Positions 1 to 7,670 of a stretch of 15,883 nt of DNA are shown piece by piece. Within the stretch, counting starts at the first letter, position 1; each line of letters opens with the position of its first letter. Origin of the DNA: Halieaceae bacterium (GTDB lineage Bacteria; Pseudomonadota; Gammaproteobacteria; Pseudomonadales; Halieaceae); assembly GCA_009886815.1 (NCBI GenBank), contig QXYP01000122.1, forward strand, positions 1 through 15,883, written 5' to 3'. A program made the position numbers and the translations under genes. Below the pieces are notes generated by a model, which saw only the letters and a program-made list of their open reading frames with translations, was not told the DNA's origin and did no database searches.

Positions 1-696
1 GCCTTCAGCGGCAATGGCAGGCGCCAGGTGAGGTCTCATCCGGGCTACGAGTAAGATCCATAACAAATAAAAGGCCACCAATATCAGACCTGGAATCAGG
101 GCTCCCACAAAAAGGTCTCCCACCGAAACGGTGGCGGTATTCACAACGCCCAAATCCAATTGGGCGCGTTGATAAGCGCTGGCAATCACGTCACCCAATA
201 AAACCAAAGCGATCGATGGCGGTATGATTTGACCCAGTGTGCCGGTGGCACAGATCGTACCTGCTGCGAGGGCCGGGCTGTACCCGGCGCGCAGCATAGA
301 AGGCAGTGATAGCAGCCCCATGGTGACAACGGTCGCGCCCACAATGCCGGTACTCGCAGCCAGCAGTGCGCCAACAATGACCACTGCAATTCCTAGACCC
401 CCAGGTCGGCTACCCAGCAGTTGCGCCATATTGTTGAGTAAATCCTCGGCGATTTTGGCGCGCTCAAGGATATTGCCCATTAAAATAAACAAAGGAACGG
501 CAATCAGTGTTTCGTTGCCGATAGTGCCAAAGATTCGGGCGGGAATAGCGGCCAAGTAGCTGGCATCAAAGGTCCCCATAATCGTGCCGATGGCTGCAAA
601 TAGGAGGCCTACCCCGGCCAAGGTCAGGGCGACCGGAAATCCCGCCAAAAGCACAAGGCAAACCGCCAGAAACATGAGAGCGGGTATTTCAATCAC
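1..696 (-). CDS. dctM: TRAP transporter large permease, DctM/FcbT3-type (partial, C-terminus off the left edge)
   Basis: This is the large membrane subunit of a tripartite ATP-independent periplasmic transporter, which moves an organic acid or similar solute across the inner membrane using an ion gradient. The first 232 residues are visible and the frame runs off the window. Seen: a strongly hydrophobic N-terminus, NETLIAVPLFILMGNI at about 61-76, ASTGIVGATVVTMG at 114-127, GTLGQIIPPS at 152-161 and GDLFVGALIPG at 193-203. These are typical DctM-family blocks. The extra loop of about 25 residues between GDVIASAYQRAQL and GDLF resembles the mannitol/chloroaromatic/2-oxoacid (FcbT-like) subgroup. 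The chosen start is GTG at 696, which overlaps the end of dctQ by 8 bases, as expected for translational coupling. The substrate cannot be told from this subunit, and no DctP binding-protein gene is in view. Family assignment is firm; the subgroup is an inference. Confidence 0.9.
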   Translation of the reverse strand, partial: MIEIPALMFLAVCLVLLAGFPVALTLAGVGLLFAAIGTIMGTFDASYLAAIPARIFGTIGNETLIAVPLFILMGNILERAKIAEDLLNNMAQLLGSRPGGLGIAVVIVGALLAASTGIVGATVVTMGLLSLPSMLRAGYSPALAAGTICATGTLGQIIPPSIALVLLGDVIASAYQRAQLDLGVVNTATVSVGDLFVGALIPGLILVAFYLLWILLVARMRPHLAPAIAAEG

Positions 697-1210
697 GATG
701 AGATACCTCGTTAACGAGGGTTTTCAGCGCTTTGATAATTTCTGATAACGCCTGGAGTGCTAGCAGCATAGCCATGACGGGTAGTAAGGTTTTTAAAATA
801 AAAACAGCCGGTATGCCCCCGGGCTCAGGGGAAGTTTCTCGAGCGACCCAAGATTCGACCACATAGTCCTGGCTGGCAAAACCCACCAAAGCGCACAGTG
901 GTAGCGTGAAAATAACGTGCCCCAGCGCATCGATCCAAGCCCTAGCTCTGGCGCTAAACTGTTGATATAGAACATCAACCCGGACGTGCCCGCCCATTTG
1001 TAGTGTGCAGGAAGCGCCCAGCATAAAGAGCGTCCCGTGAAGATAGATCACACTCTCCTGTGCCGCGATAGCGCCAACGCCAAAACCATAACGCAGTACC
1101 ACCACGAGCACGGTTAATAGGGCCATTAGCAAGGGCAGCCACCCAATAATGTGTGACAATCTTTGTGACAGCCCATCGAGTAGTCGGACTGATGAAATTA
1201 AAACGGCCAC
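689..1210 (-). CDS. dctQ: TRAP transporter small permease, DctQ/FcbT2-type
   Basis: This is the small four-helix membrane subunit that pairs with DctM in a TRAP transporter. The 173 residues show four hydrophobic segments at about 19-39, 53-71, 92-112 and 135-156. Family landmarks are HVRVDV at 75-80 and [15 protein letters not shown] at 130-144. The length is normal for the family. It starts with GTG at 1210, preceded by AAGGAA about six bases upstream. That leader also contains AATAAGAA directly against the start codon (see the separate regulatory entry). It is divergent from yaaA and overlaps dctM by 8 bases, so the two permease genes should be co-translated. TRAP operons normally also encode a periplasmic binding protein (DctP); it is not upstream here, so it lies past the left edge or elsewhere. 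Confidence 0.9.
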   Translation of the reverse strand: MAVLISSVRLLDGLSQRLSHIIGWLPLLMALLTVLVVVLRYGFGVGAIAAQESVIYLHGTLFMLGASCTLQMGGHVRVDVLYQQFSARARAWIDALGHVIFTLPLCALVGFASQDYVVESWVARETSPEPGGIPAVFILKTLLPVMAMLLALQALSEIIKALKTLVNEVSHRD

Positions 1211-1218
1211 TTCTTATT
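1211..1218 (-). promoter_or_regulatory. AANAANAA (catabolite-activity-like) motif at the dctQ start
   Basis: On the minus strand the leader reads AAGGAATAAGAA and then the GTG start of dctQ. AATAAGAA is an exact match to AANAANAA, the A-rich motif bound by the Hfq/Crc complex in Pseudomonas mRNAs to block translation of catabolic and transport genes. It touches the start codon and overlaps the AAGGAA ribosome binding site. A Crc-type gene lies in this window. Binding is an inference; the motif is short and A-rich leaders are common. Confidence 0.4.
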
Positions 1219-1250
1219 CCTTATAGGCTTTTTCAGGGCGGTACACAGGT

Positions 1251-1256
1251 TATCAT
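1251..1256 (+). promoter_or_regulatory. Possible -10 element for yaaA
   Basis: TATCAT matches the sigma-70 -10 consensus at five of six positions and would put a transcript start near 1263, 26 bases before the GTG of yaaA and ahead of its ribosome binding site. No convincing -35 element lies upstream (a T-rich stretch is there), which would fit activator dependence but may just be chance. Confidence 0.3.
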
Positions 1257-1276
1257 TGTCTCACCACAGACATCAG

Positions 1277-1281
1277 GGAGG
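1277..1281 (+). promoter_or_regulatory. Shine-Dalgarno that fixes the yaaA start
   Basis: GGAGG seven bases before GTG at 1289. It selects this GTG over the upstream in-frame TTG at 1256, which has no ribosome binding site and would add 11 non-conserved residues. Confidence 0.85.
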
Positions 1282-1288
1282 CCCAATC

Positions 1289-2080
1289 GTGCTAACAGTC
1301 CTTTCCCCGGCTAAGACGCTCGACTACGAGACACCACCTCGCACACGCAAGGCGACACAGCCCCACTTTATTGAACGTGCTGCCCAGCTTGTTGACGATG
1401 CTAGAGACCTATCGCCAGACGCTCTGCAAAAACTCATGGGCGTTAGTGAGAACATTGCGCTATTGAACCATGAGCGGTTCATGAACTGGCATCCCGACTT
1501 TAACCTCGATAATGCCAAACAGGCTGTTCTGGCTTTCAAGGGTGATGTTTATACAGGCCTCGATGCCAGCACCCTTGACACTAAGGCGCTCACTTTCGCC
1601 CAAAAGCATTTACGAATTCTTTCGGGTTTGTATGGGTTGCTCCGTCCATTAGACCTGATGCAGCCCTATCGTTTAGAAATGGGCCTTAAGTTTGCTAACC
1701 GCGGCGGCCGTAATTTGTACGAGTTTTGGGGGGAAGAGATTACGCAGTTGCTCGACACCGCGATCGATAAAAGCGGCAGCATGGTGCTTGTTAATTTGGC
1801 GTCGAACGAGTACTTCAAAGCGGTAAAGCCACGCCAACTTCAAGCCGAAGTTATAACTCCGGTCTTTAAAGACCTGAAAAATGGTGATTATAAAATTATC
1901 AGTTTTTTTGCCAAGAAGGCTCGAGGCGTCATGGCACGTTACATTGTTGAAGAGCAATTGAATGAACCTGAGGGGCTGAAGGCATTTTGTGGCGCGGGCT
2001 ATTATTACAGCCCTGAGCAGTCAACCGCTGGAAATTGGGTCTTTTTGCGTGACAAAGTGCCAGCGACTGATGCCGCCTAG
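1289..2080 (+). CDS. yaaA: Peroxide stress protein YaaA (DUF328 family)
   Basis: YaaA limits intracellular unincorporated iron and oxidative damage during hydrogen peroxide stress in E. coli, where it is OxyR-controlled. The 263-residue product aligns by eye along the whole E. coli protein (258 residues). It has [12 protein letters not shown] near the N-terminus, [10 protein letters not shown] and [20 protein letters not shown] in the middle, [19 protein letters not shown] and [12 protein letters not shown] take GTG at 1289 as the start because GGAGG lies seven bases upstream and the product then begins where the family does. The gene is divergent from dctQ and converges on the acyltransferase gene with only 14 bases between the stops. 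No OxyR site was recognised. Confidence 0.96.
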   Translation: MLTVLSPAKTLDYETPPRTRKATQPHFIERAAQLVDDARDLSPDALQKLMGVSENIALLNHERFMNWHPDFNLDNAKQAVLAFKGDVYTGLDASTLDTKALTFAQKHLRILSGLYGLLRPLDLMQPYRLEMGLKFANRGGRNLYEFWGEEITQLLDTAIDKSGSMVLVNLASNEYFKAVKPRQLQAEVITPVFKDLKNGDYKIISFFAKKARGVMARYIVEEQLNEPEGLKAFCGAGYYYSPEQSTAGNWVFLRDKVPATDAA

Positions 2081-2094
2081 CGCGAGTTTTTGGC

Positions 2095-3231
2095 TTACAA
2101 AGCGCCCTCTTTGAAGGGCAGTAACTTGGTGGCCTCCGCCTTATAAGATTTAACCTGTTCTATGTCTCTTGCGCAAAAATCTTTAATGGCCGGCTGAAAC
2201 CCGGGTTCGGCGATCCAATGGTGGGAGCGCGTTAATGTGGGCTCAAAGCCACGCTGGATCTTGTGTTCCCCTTGGGCACCGGGGTCCAGCCGTTGAATGC
2301 CCTGTTGAATACAGTACTCGATGCCCTGATAGTAGCAGGCCTCAAAATGTAGGCCGTCGTACTCTCTGAGGCAGCCCCAATATCGCCCGTAAAGGGTGTC
2401 AGATGATTGAAAAAATAAAGCAGCGGCTACCGGCTGCTCATTGAGAAACGCTAGCACCATGACCGGAGCAGCACCTAACTTAGGACAAAGCTCGGTAAAG
2501 AACTCCCGCGACAAATAGCCGCCATGACCACTGCGTTTTGCATAGGTTGTTTGGTAGCAGTAGTGAAAAAAAGACCAGTCCTCAGGCAGAATATCTAAAC
2601 CGACACGGGTGACCAGGGATAGCCCCTGATTCGTAACATGTTCTCGCTCTTTCCGGAGATTCTTACGTTTACGACTACTAAAGAGCTGAAGAAAGTCGTC
2701 GAAACTTTTATAACCTCGGTTGATCCAATGAAATTGGCAGGTGGCCCGGTCGACCCAATTAAGATTGTCATCGGCATCGTGTAAATCTGAGGTAGAAAAT
2801 AAGATGTGCCAGCTTGAGAGGCCTTGTTCGCCGCAAAACCCTTGAACGGCCTGACAAAATAGCGATTTAGCGGCTGTGACCTCTGGGTTAAACCAAATCT
2901 TGGGACCGCTGGCGGGTGTGAAGGGTGCAGCGGACACTAGCTTGGGGTAATACGTCAGGCCACTGCGTTGCCAGGCATCAGCCCAGGCCCAGTCGAACAC
3001 ATATTCGCCGTAGGAGTGATTTTTTATAAACCCTGGGGCTGCACCTACGACGGTGGATCCTTCCCGCAGCACCATATGATGGGGTGCCCACCCACTCTCT
3101 GCGGTGGTACAGCCGGTATCTTCCAGCCCTAATAAAAAGTCATGACGAAGAAAGGGGTAATCACCACCGAACCAGTGATCCCAATCTAAGGCAGAAATAT
3201 CCCTGATGCTGCGGTAAATATCGAGTTGCAT
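2095..3231 (-). CDS. FemAB/GNAT-like predicted N-acyltransferase (DUF482, PF04339-type)
   Basis: This 378-residue protein belongs to the widespread but poorly characterised DUF482 family, predicted to have the GNAT/FemAB fold and probably to transfer an acyl or aminoacyl group. Recognisable blocks are PFLRHDFLLGLEDTGC at 26-41, HSYGEYVFDWAWADAW at 72-87, YYPKLVSAAPFTPASGP at 94-110, the basic SSRKRKNLRKER at 185-196, and YDGLHFEACYYQGIEYCI at 291-308 followed by LDPGAQGEHKIQRGFEP at 315-331. There is no signal peptide or membrane segment, so it should be cytoplasmic. The ATG at 3231 follows the ubiA stop by 21 bases with only a weak ribosome binding site, suggesting read-through from recG-ubiA. 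The substrate is unknown; the family assignment is secure. Confidence 0.85.
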   Translation of the reverse strand: MQLDIYRSIRDISALDWDHWFGGDYPFLRHDFLLGLEDTGCTTAESGWAPHHMVLREGSTVVGAAPGFIKNHSYGEYVFDWAWADAWQRSGLTYYPKLVSAAPFTPASGPKIWFNPEVTAAKSLFCQAVQGFCGEQGLSSWHILFSTSDLHDADDNLNWVDRATCQFHWINRGYKSFDDFLQLFSSRKRKNLRKEREHVTNQGLSLVTRVGLDILPEDWSFFHYCYQTTYAKRSGHGGYLSREFFTELCPKLGAAPVMVLAFLNEQPVAAALFFQSSDTLYGRYWGCLREYDGLHFEACYYQGIEYCIQQGIQRLDPGAQGEHKIQRGFEPTLTRSHHWIAEPGFQPAIKDFCARDIEQVKSYKAEATKLLPFKEGAL

Positions 3232-3252
3232 GATGTCGCCAGAGCCCGTGTG

Positions 3253-4173
3253 TCAGACAGGTGATACGTGCCCAGCAACAAAGTGTCCCACAATACCTAA
3301 CAGCATAATGAGACCAATCCATTTACTTTGGTTGAAAGCTTTAAAGCAGGCTTGCTCCTCTCGGTCACGAATTAACCACTGGTGCCAGCAAAAAAGCAGC
3401 CCGATACATAACACGGCTACGTAGAACGGCCAGGTAAAGCTGAACGCAGCGCCGGTTTTTAGGAAACAGGCCAGCGCCCCGATTTGCATGACGGCTATGA
3501 GTCTTCGATCCAGGTGTCCAAACAATATCGCCGTAGATTTTATGCCAATGGCAAGGTCGTCCTCTCGATCTACCATGGCGTACTGGGTGTCATAGACCAC
3601 AGTCCACAGTAAGTTTCCTAAAAATAACCACCACAACGCCGTCGGCAAAGTGTTGGTGACTGCGGCAAACGCCATAGGAATAGACCACGAAAACGCAGCT
3701 CCCAAAACAAACTGCGGTAAGTGCGTAAACCGCTTCATGTAGGGATAGAGCATCGCCAGGACGACACCGACTACGGATAATTTCACCGTCAATGCATTGG
3801 TGGACAGCACTAATGCCAGCGCCGTTAAGAGCAGTACCAAGAGCAGCACAAACGCCTCGGTTGCAGACACCAAGCCGGTGACCAGCGGTCGATCACGGGT
3901 CCGTGCTACGTGACCATCGAGCTTGCGGTCGGCGAGGTCGTTGGCAACACAGCCCGCGGCCCGCATGACGACAATACCCATCGCAAAGATGCACAGTATT
4001 TTTAAATCTGGCCACCCTTCGCTGGCAATAAGCAGTGCCCAGGTAGTGGGCGCCGCTAGCAGCCACGTCCCAATGGGTTTGTGAAAGCGCATGAGTCGCC
4101 AGAGTCCCTGCAGCTTACTGTCTGAGCGTGGGGACTCGGGCTGCGCTATCGGACTTTGAGTCTTAGAGGTCAT
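3253..4173 (-). CDS. ubiA: 4-hydroxybenzoate polyprenyltransferase (ubiquinone biosynthesis)
   Basis: UbiA is an inner-membrane enzyme that attaches the polyprenyl tail to 4-hydroxybenzoate, the first committed membrane step of ubiquinone synthesis. The 306-residue product has both aspartate-rich, magnesium-diphosphate-binding motifs: NDLADRKLDGHVART at 78-92 followed by RDRPLVTG, and DTQYAMVDREDD at 195-206 followed by IGIKSTAI. Both are nearly identical to the E. coli enzyme. About eight to nine hydrophobic helices are visible. The N-terminus is about 15 residues longer and more polar than in E. coli. The ATG at 4173 has no clear Shine-Dalgarno, and no better start fits before the conserved RLMRFHKPIG. 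It lies 45 bases after recG. The chorismate lyase gene ubiC, often a neighbour, is not here. Confidence 0.96.
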   Translation of the reverse strand: MTSKTQSPIAQPESPRSDSKLQGLWRLMRFHKPIGTWLLAAPTTWALLIASEGWPDLKILCIFAMGIVVMRAAGCVANDLADRKLDGHVARTRDRPLVTGLVSATEAFVLLLVLLLTALALVLSTNALTVKLSVVGVVLAMLYPYMKRFTHLPQFVLGAAFSWSIPMAFAAVTNTLPTALWWLFLGNLLWTVVYDTQYAMVDREDDLAIGIKSTAILFGHLDRRLIAVMQIGALACFLKTGAAFSFTWPFYVAVLCIGLLFCWHQWLIRDREEQACFKAFNQSKWIGLIMLLGIVGHFVAGHVSPV

Positions 4174-4218
4174 AGTGCGGTGTCAAAAAAGTCTACGGTG
4201 GGGCGTAGTGTAACCTGT

Positions 4219-6291
4219 TCAGACTCGGGCAAAGGCTTGGCGTTCACCGGTCCAACGGTCAACAAGCAGCGCGCAGCGGTCTGGGTAGTGCTCTATCAGT
4301 TGCTCTGCTGCCTCCGCCACCTGATCTAGCAATATTTCATGGGCGGGCAACTGTGCCACGCGAAATGAGGTGAGGCCAGTTTGGCGTGTGCCCAAAAGTT
4401 CTCCGGGCCCCCGAAAAAGCAGATCTTGTTCCGCGATGTAAAAGCCATCATTGCTTCGCCGCATAACCTCCAAACGTTCGCGCCCCCTTTGGCTCAAAGG
4501 GGCTTGGTACAAAAGAACACAGTGGCTCGCAACGGCGCCTCGCCCCACCCGGCCTCGTAGTTGATGTAGCTGAGCGAGCCCCAGACGTTCTGGGTTTTCA
4601 ATAATCATAAGGCTGGCATTGGGGACATCAACGCCCACTTCGATTACCGTCGTGGCCACCAACAGTTCGATATTTCCGGACTTAAATGCCGCCATCATGG
4701 CTTCTTTTTCCGCGGGTGGTAAGCGTCCATGAATTAGGCCAATGCGCAAATTAGGTAGCTGGGTTTGTAACAATTCCGCTGTGGCTTCCGCGGCCCTGGC
4801 GTCGAGATTTTCAGATTCTTCAATCAAGGTGCATACCCAATAGGCTTGCCGACCCTCACTGCACGCGGCCCCGACACGCTGTATCACTCGATCCCTGCGC
4901 TGACTATCAAGAAGTGTGGTTTGAACCGGTGTGCGCCCGGGCGGTAGCTCATCAATCACCGAACAATCGAGGTCTGCATAGGCCACCATGGAGAGGGTCC
5001 GGGGAATGGGTGTGGCGGTAAGAACCAGTTGGTGAGGGAGCGCCTCTCCCGAGGCTTTTTCGGTTAGGGCTAATCTTTGATGGACACCAAAGCGGTGCTG
5101 CTCATCGACAATCACCAGCGCAAGGGAGGCGAAGTTAACCCCCTCCTGAAACAACGCATGGGTGCCGACGACCAGCCCTACAGCCCCATCACTAATTTCT
5201 TGTAAGACCTCGCTGCGTGCTCGACCTTTTATCCTTCCACTCAACCAAGCAATACGAACATTGAAGGGCTCTAACCATTGCTTAAAGGTTTGTAAGTGCT
5301 GCTCCCCCAAAAGCTCAGTGGGTGCCATTAAGGCCACCTGTTGGCCGGCTTCAATAGCCGTGATGCAGGCCATGGCGGCCACAAATGTTTTACCTGATCC
5401 AACGTCCCCCTGAATCAGTCTCAGCATGGGGCTGGATAATCTCATGTCATGGGCTATTTCTTGGATCACTCTTTGCTGAGCGGCAGTAGGCTGGAACGGC
5501 AGGTCGGCGAGGAACGGCCCACCTATCGATTGATCGCTTTTCATGGCCACTGCCAGGCAGGCTTTTTCTTGTGCCCTGAGCATTTGTAAGGACAAATTAT
5601 GGGCGACCAGCTCTTCCAGTGCCAATCTCAGCTGTGCTGGATGCTGCCACTCTCGAATGCTTTCTACCGGTGCATTGGGCGGTGGGCGGTGCAGAAACTC
5701 AATGGCATCAGCCAGTGCAAAGGGAGAGTCAGCCACGCCCTGCAACAAGTCTTCAGGGCAATTTTTTTTGAGAATGGTCAGTGCTTGTTCGGTCAGTTTC
5801 CGCCAAAGCCCCTGGCCTAAGCCCTCGACGGTTGGGTAAATGGGTGTCAGGGCGGCTTCCAGCAAGATGCTTGCATCCTCAAGGCGGTATTCAGGATGAA
5901 CCATGTCGAGACCGGCACCGGACCGACGGGCTTGCCCAAATAAAGCGATAGGAAGCCCCGGCTTCATTTGTTGCGCCTGCGCGCGGCGAAAGTGGAAAAA
6001 TCTTACGGTAAGTACACCGGTACCATCTTCTATTTTGGCGATCAGTGTCGGCCTTCGACCGGGTACGATACTGGCTAACCGTATAGATCCCTGTACCACC
6101 GCATCCACGCCATCCTGCAGGCTGCCAATGGTTGTCACCTGGGTGCGGTCTTGGTAGCGCAATGGAAAGTGGTAAAGAATATCTTCGACACAAAACAGGC
6201 CCAACTCTTCGAGTCGCTGCTGAAGTTTGGGGCCAACACCGCGTAAAGTGCCGATGGATGCCCCCAGAGAGTTGGCTGGGGTTGAGGTCAT
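4219..6291 (-). CDS. recG: ATP-dependent DNA helicase RecG
   Basis: RecG is a monomeric superfamily 2 translocase that remodels stalled replication forks and D- and R-loops. The 690-residue product is full length (E. coli 693). The N-terminal wedge/OB region carries LRGVGPKLQQRLEELG at 16-31 and YHFPLRYQDR at 40-49. The helicase core has Walker A GDVGSGKT at 295-302, the DEQH box at 396-399, motif III TATPIPRT at 425-432 and motif VI QLRGRVGRG at 577-585. The C-terminal FRGPGELLGTRQTG block is at 626-639. The ATG at 6291 has no Shine-Dalgarno but gives the family N-terminus. It is divergent from the YeeZ-like gene and heads the recG-ubiA-acyltransferase run. As in many proteobacteria it is close to spoT, here separated by two genes. 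Confidence 0.98.
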   Translation of the reverse strand: MTSTPANSLGASIGTLRGVGPKLQQRLEELGLFCVEDILYHFPLRYQDRTQVTTIGSLQDGVDAVVQGSIRLASIVPGRRPTLIAKIEDGTGVLTVRFFHFRRAQAQQMKPGLPIALFGQARRSGAGLDMVHPEYRLEDASILLEAALTPIYPTVEGLGQGLWRKLTEQALTILKKNCPEDLLQGVADSPFALADAIEFLHRPPPNAPVESIREWQHPAQLRLALEELVAHNLSLQMLRAQEKACLAVAMKSDQSIGGPFLADLPFQPTAAQQRVIQEIAHDMRLSSPMLRLIQGDVGSGKTFVAAMACITAIEAGQQVALMAPTELLGEQHLQTFKQWLEPFNVRIAWLSGRIKGRARSEVLQEISDGAVGLVVGTHALFQEGVNFASLALVIVDEQHRFGVHQRLALTEKASGEALPHQLVLTATPIPRTLSMVAYADLDCSVIDELPPGRTPVQTTLLDSQRRDRVIQRVGAACSEGRQAYWVCTLIEESENLDARAAEATAELLQTQLPNLRIGLIHGRLPPAEKEAMMAAFKSGNIELLVATTVIEVGVDVPNASLMIIENPERLGLAQLHQLRGRVGRGAVASHCVLLYQAPLSQRGRERLEVMRRSNDGFYIAEQDLLFRGPGELLGTRQTGLTSFRVAQLPAHEILLDQVAEAAEQLIEHYPDRCALLVDRWTGERQAFARV

Positions 6292-6304
6292 TAAAAAAGA
6301 TTCA

Positions 6305-6346
6305 TCTGATTGCGATCACACAATAGCCTAAGTGAAAGGGCATAAT
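6305..6346 (+). promoter_or_regulatory. CRP-like site plus -10 box ahead of the YeeZ-like gene
   Basis: TCTGA-N6-TCACA at 6305-6320 matches the CRP/Vfr half-site pair TGTGA-N6-TCACA (read in either direction) at nine of ten positions. CATAAT at 6341-6346 is a five-of-six -10 box and predicts a transcript start near 6353-6354. The site is then centred about 41 bases upstream, the geometry of a class II activator site, and the -35 region is poor, as such promoters often are. The same site lies 14-29 bases before recG, whose leader it could also affect. A single site of this quality can arise by chance. Confidence 0.35.
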
Positions 6347-6377
6347 AGAGTCATCATAGTCTGTGAGAGAAGTTTCG

Positions 6378-7226
6378 GTGAGTTCACCACACGTTTTGAT
6401 GGTTGGTTGCGGCGATCTTGGCATACGCCTTGGGAAACAGCTTGCGGCTGAGGGCTGGCGAGTGAGTGCCGTGCGGCGACGTGTTGACCCGCTTCCTGAC
6501 AATTTCAATGCCATTACCGGTGATTACACGCAACGCGCTGACCTGACGGGCCTTATCGATTTACAGCCCGATTATGTGGTGTTCACCCCCCTGCCAACGG
6601 CGAGAGATTCTGCTGGATATTATCAAGGTTATGCGGCTCCCGTAGCACAGATGGCGGAACTGGGGCTGTTGTCATCGCTTAAAGGGGGCGTTTTGGTGTC
6701 GTCTACCCGCGTGTACGCGCAGGCCGGTGGAGACTGGGTCGATGAAAGTTCTCCCCTTACCCAAACAGACCCCCTGGCAGCCAGCATTATAGAAGCAGAG
6801 CGTCAATTTCTGGCCGTGTGCCCGGGTGCGACAGTGCTGCGGGCGTCAGGTATTTACGGTGAGTGGCCGGGCATGTTGATTCAGCGATTACAAAAAGGCC
6901 TGTGTAGCCCGGATCCTGATCGTATTAGCAACCGAATTCATCGGGATGATCTCGCTGGAATTATGGCATTTTGCTTGCGTCGTCTTGAACAAGGGGAAAC
7001 CAATGACCCGGTTTATATCGCCAGCGATCAACGCCCATCACAAGTCGGGGAGGTTGAAGCCTGGTTGATCCAGCGGCTTGGTCTTTCTGCCATGAAAGGT
7101 GTCGCCACCAGCCGTCTCGCTAATCGTCGGTGCAGTAGTCAGCTTTTGCGCAGTGCGGGTTATCGTTTTAGTTATCCCGACTATCAAACAGGATTTTCCG
7201 CACTGATGGCCCAGCACCTACCCTAA
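6378..7226 (+). CDS. NAD(P)-binding, YeeZ-like atypical SDR/epimerase-family protein
   Basis: This is a Rossmann-fold protein related to E. coli YeeZ and to NAD-dependent epimerases; no substrate is known. With the start used here (282 residues) it shows the nucleotide-binding loop GCGDLG at 10-15, the SSTRVYAQ segment at 108-115 where classical members carry the catalytic Ser/Thr and Tyr, and ASGIYGEWPG in the middle. The usual YxxxK catalytic lysine is not visible, so it may be an atypical or non-catalytic member. I chose GTG at 6378 because AGAGAAG sits five bases upstream. An in-frame GTG at 6363 would add five residues but has no ribosome binding site. It is divergent from recG and convergent with ridA, 22 bases away, with no obvious terminator between. 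Confidence 0.8.
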   Translation: MSSPHVLMVGCGDLGIRLGKQLAAEGWRVSAVRRRVDPLPDNFNAITGDYTQRADLTGLIDLQPDYVVFTPLPTARDSAGYYQGYAAPVAQMAELGLLSSLKGGVLVSSTRVYAQAGGDWVDESSPLTQTDPLAASIIEAERQFLAVCPGATVLRASGIYGEWPGMLIQRLQKGLCSPDPDRISNRIHRDDLAGIMAFCLRRLEQGETNDPVYIASDQRPSQVGEVEAWLIQRLGLSAMKGVATSRLANRRCSSQLLRSAGYRFSYPDYQTGFSALMAQHLP

Positions 7227-7248
7227 AACATGGACACGCTTCACAGGC

Positions 7249-7632
7249 TTAAAGACTGAGAATAGCCTCAATTTCTACCGCAACGCCCTTAGGTAACGCT
7301 GCAACTTCAACGCAGGCTCGCGCCGGATAGGGTTCGTCGAAGTGTTGCTCCATGATCCCATTTACGGCGGCAAAGTTACCGAGATCGGTGAGAGAAATGT
7401 TGATTTTCACGGCGTCGTTCAGCTCGCCGCCAGCGGCCTCAGCAATCGCCGAAAGGTTGGCAAACACCTGTTGCGTTTCTGCTTCTATCCCACCACTGAC
7501 GCAGGTCATAGTGTTTGGGTCGAGAGGGATCTGCCCTGAAATCCAGACCGTGTTACCCACTTTAATCGCCTGTGAATAAGGCCCGATGGCTGCAGGTGCG
7601 GCTTCAGTGGAAATGACGGCTCTGTTGGACAT
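7249..7632 (-). CDS. ridA: RidA family 2-iminobutanoate/2-iminopropanoate deaminase
   Basis: RidA hydrolyses reactive enamine/imine intermediates released by PLP enzymes such as threonine dehydratase, protecting other PLP enzymes. The 127-residue length is typical of the small trimeric YjgF/YER057c/UK114 family. Key residues match: GPYSQA with Tyr about 19, the substrate-binding Arg105 in PARACVEV, and Glu120 in VAVEIEAI. These retained residues point to the active RidA subfamily, not the Rid1-7 groups lacking the arginine. The ATG at 7632 has GAGGAA about ten bases upstream. It is 38 bases after spoT and probably in the same transcript, a common arrangement in Pseudomonas-type genomes. Confidence 0.95.
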   Translation of the reverse strand: MSNRAVISTEAAPAAIGPYSQAIKVGNTVWISGQIPLDPNTMTCVSGGIEAETQQVFANLSAIAEAAGGELNDAVKINISLTDLGNFAAVNGIMEQHFDEPYPARACVEVAALPKGVAVEIEAILSL

Positions 7633-7670
7633 GGAGATTTTTCCTCGTTAGGACTTTGACAGGGTAGGCG

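Noticed and set aside
5543..5839. Open frames of 73-98 codons antisense to recG
   Set aside because: Shadow frames of a fully conserved gene; no protein-family signal and they overlap each other.
6292..6362. A strong recG promoter in the divergent gap
   Set aside because: TATTAT and TATTGT resemble -10 boxes on the minus strand, but no acceptable -35 sits at 16-18 bases for either.
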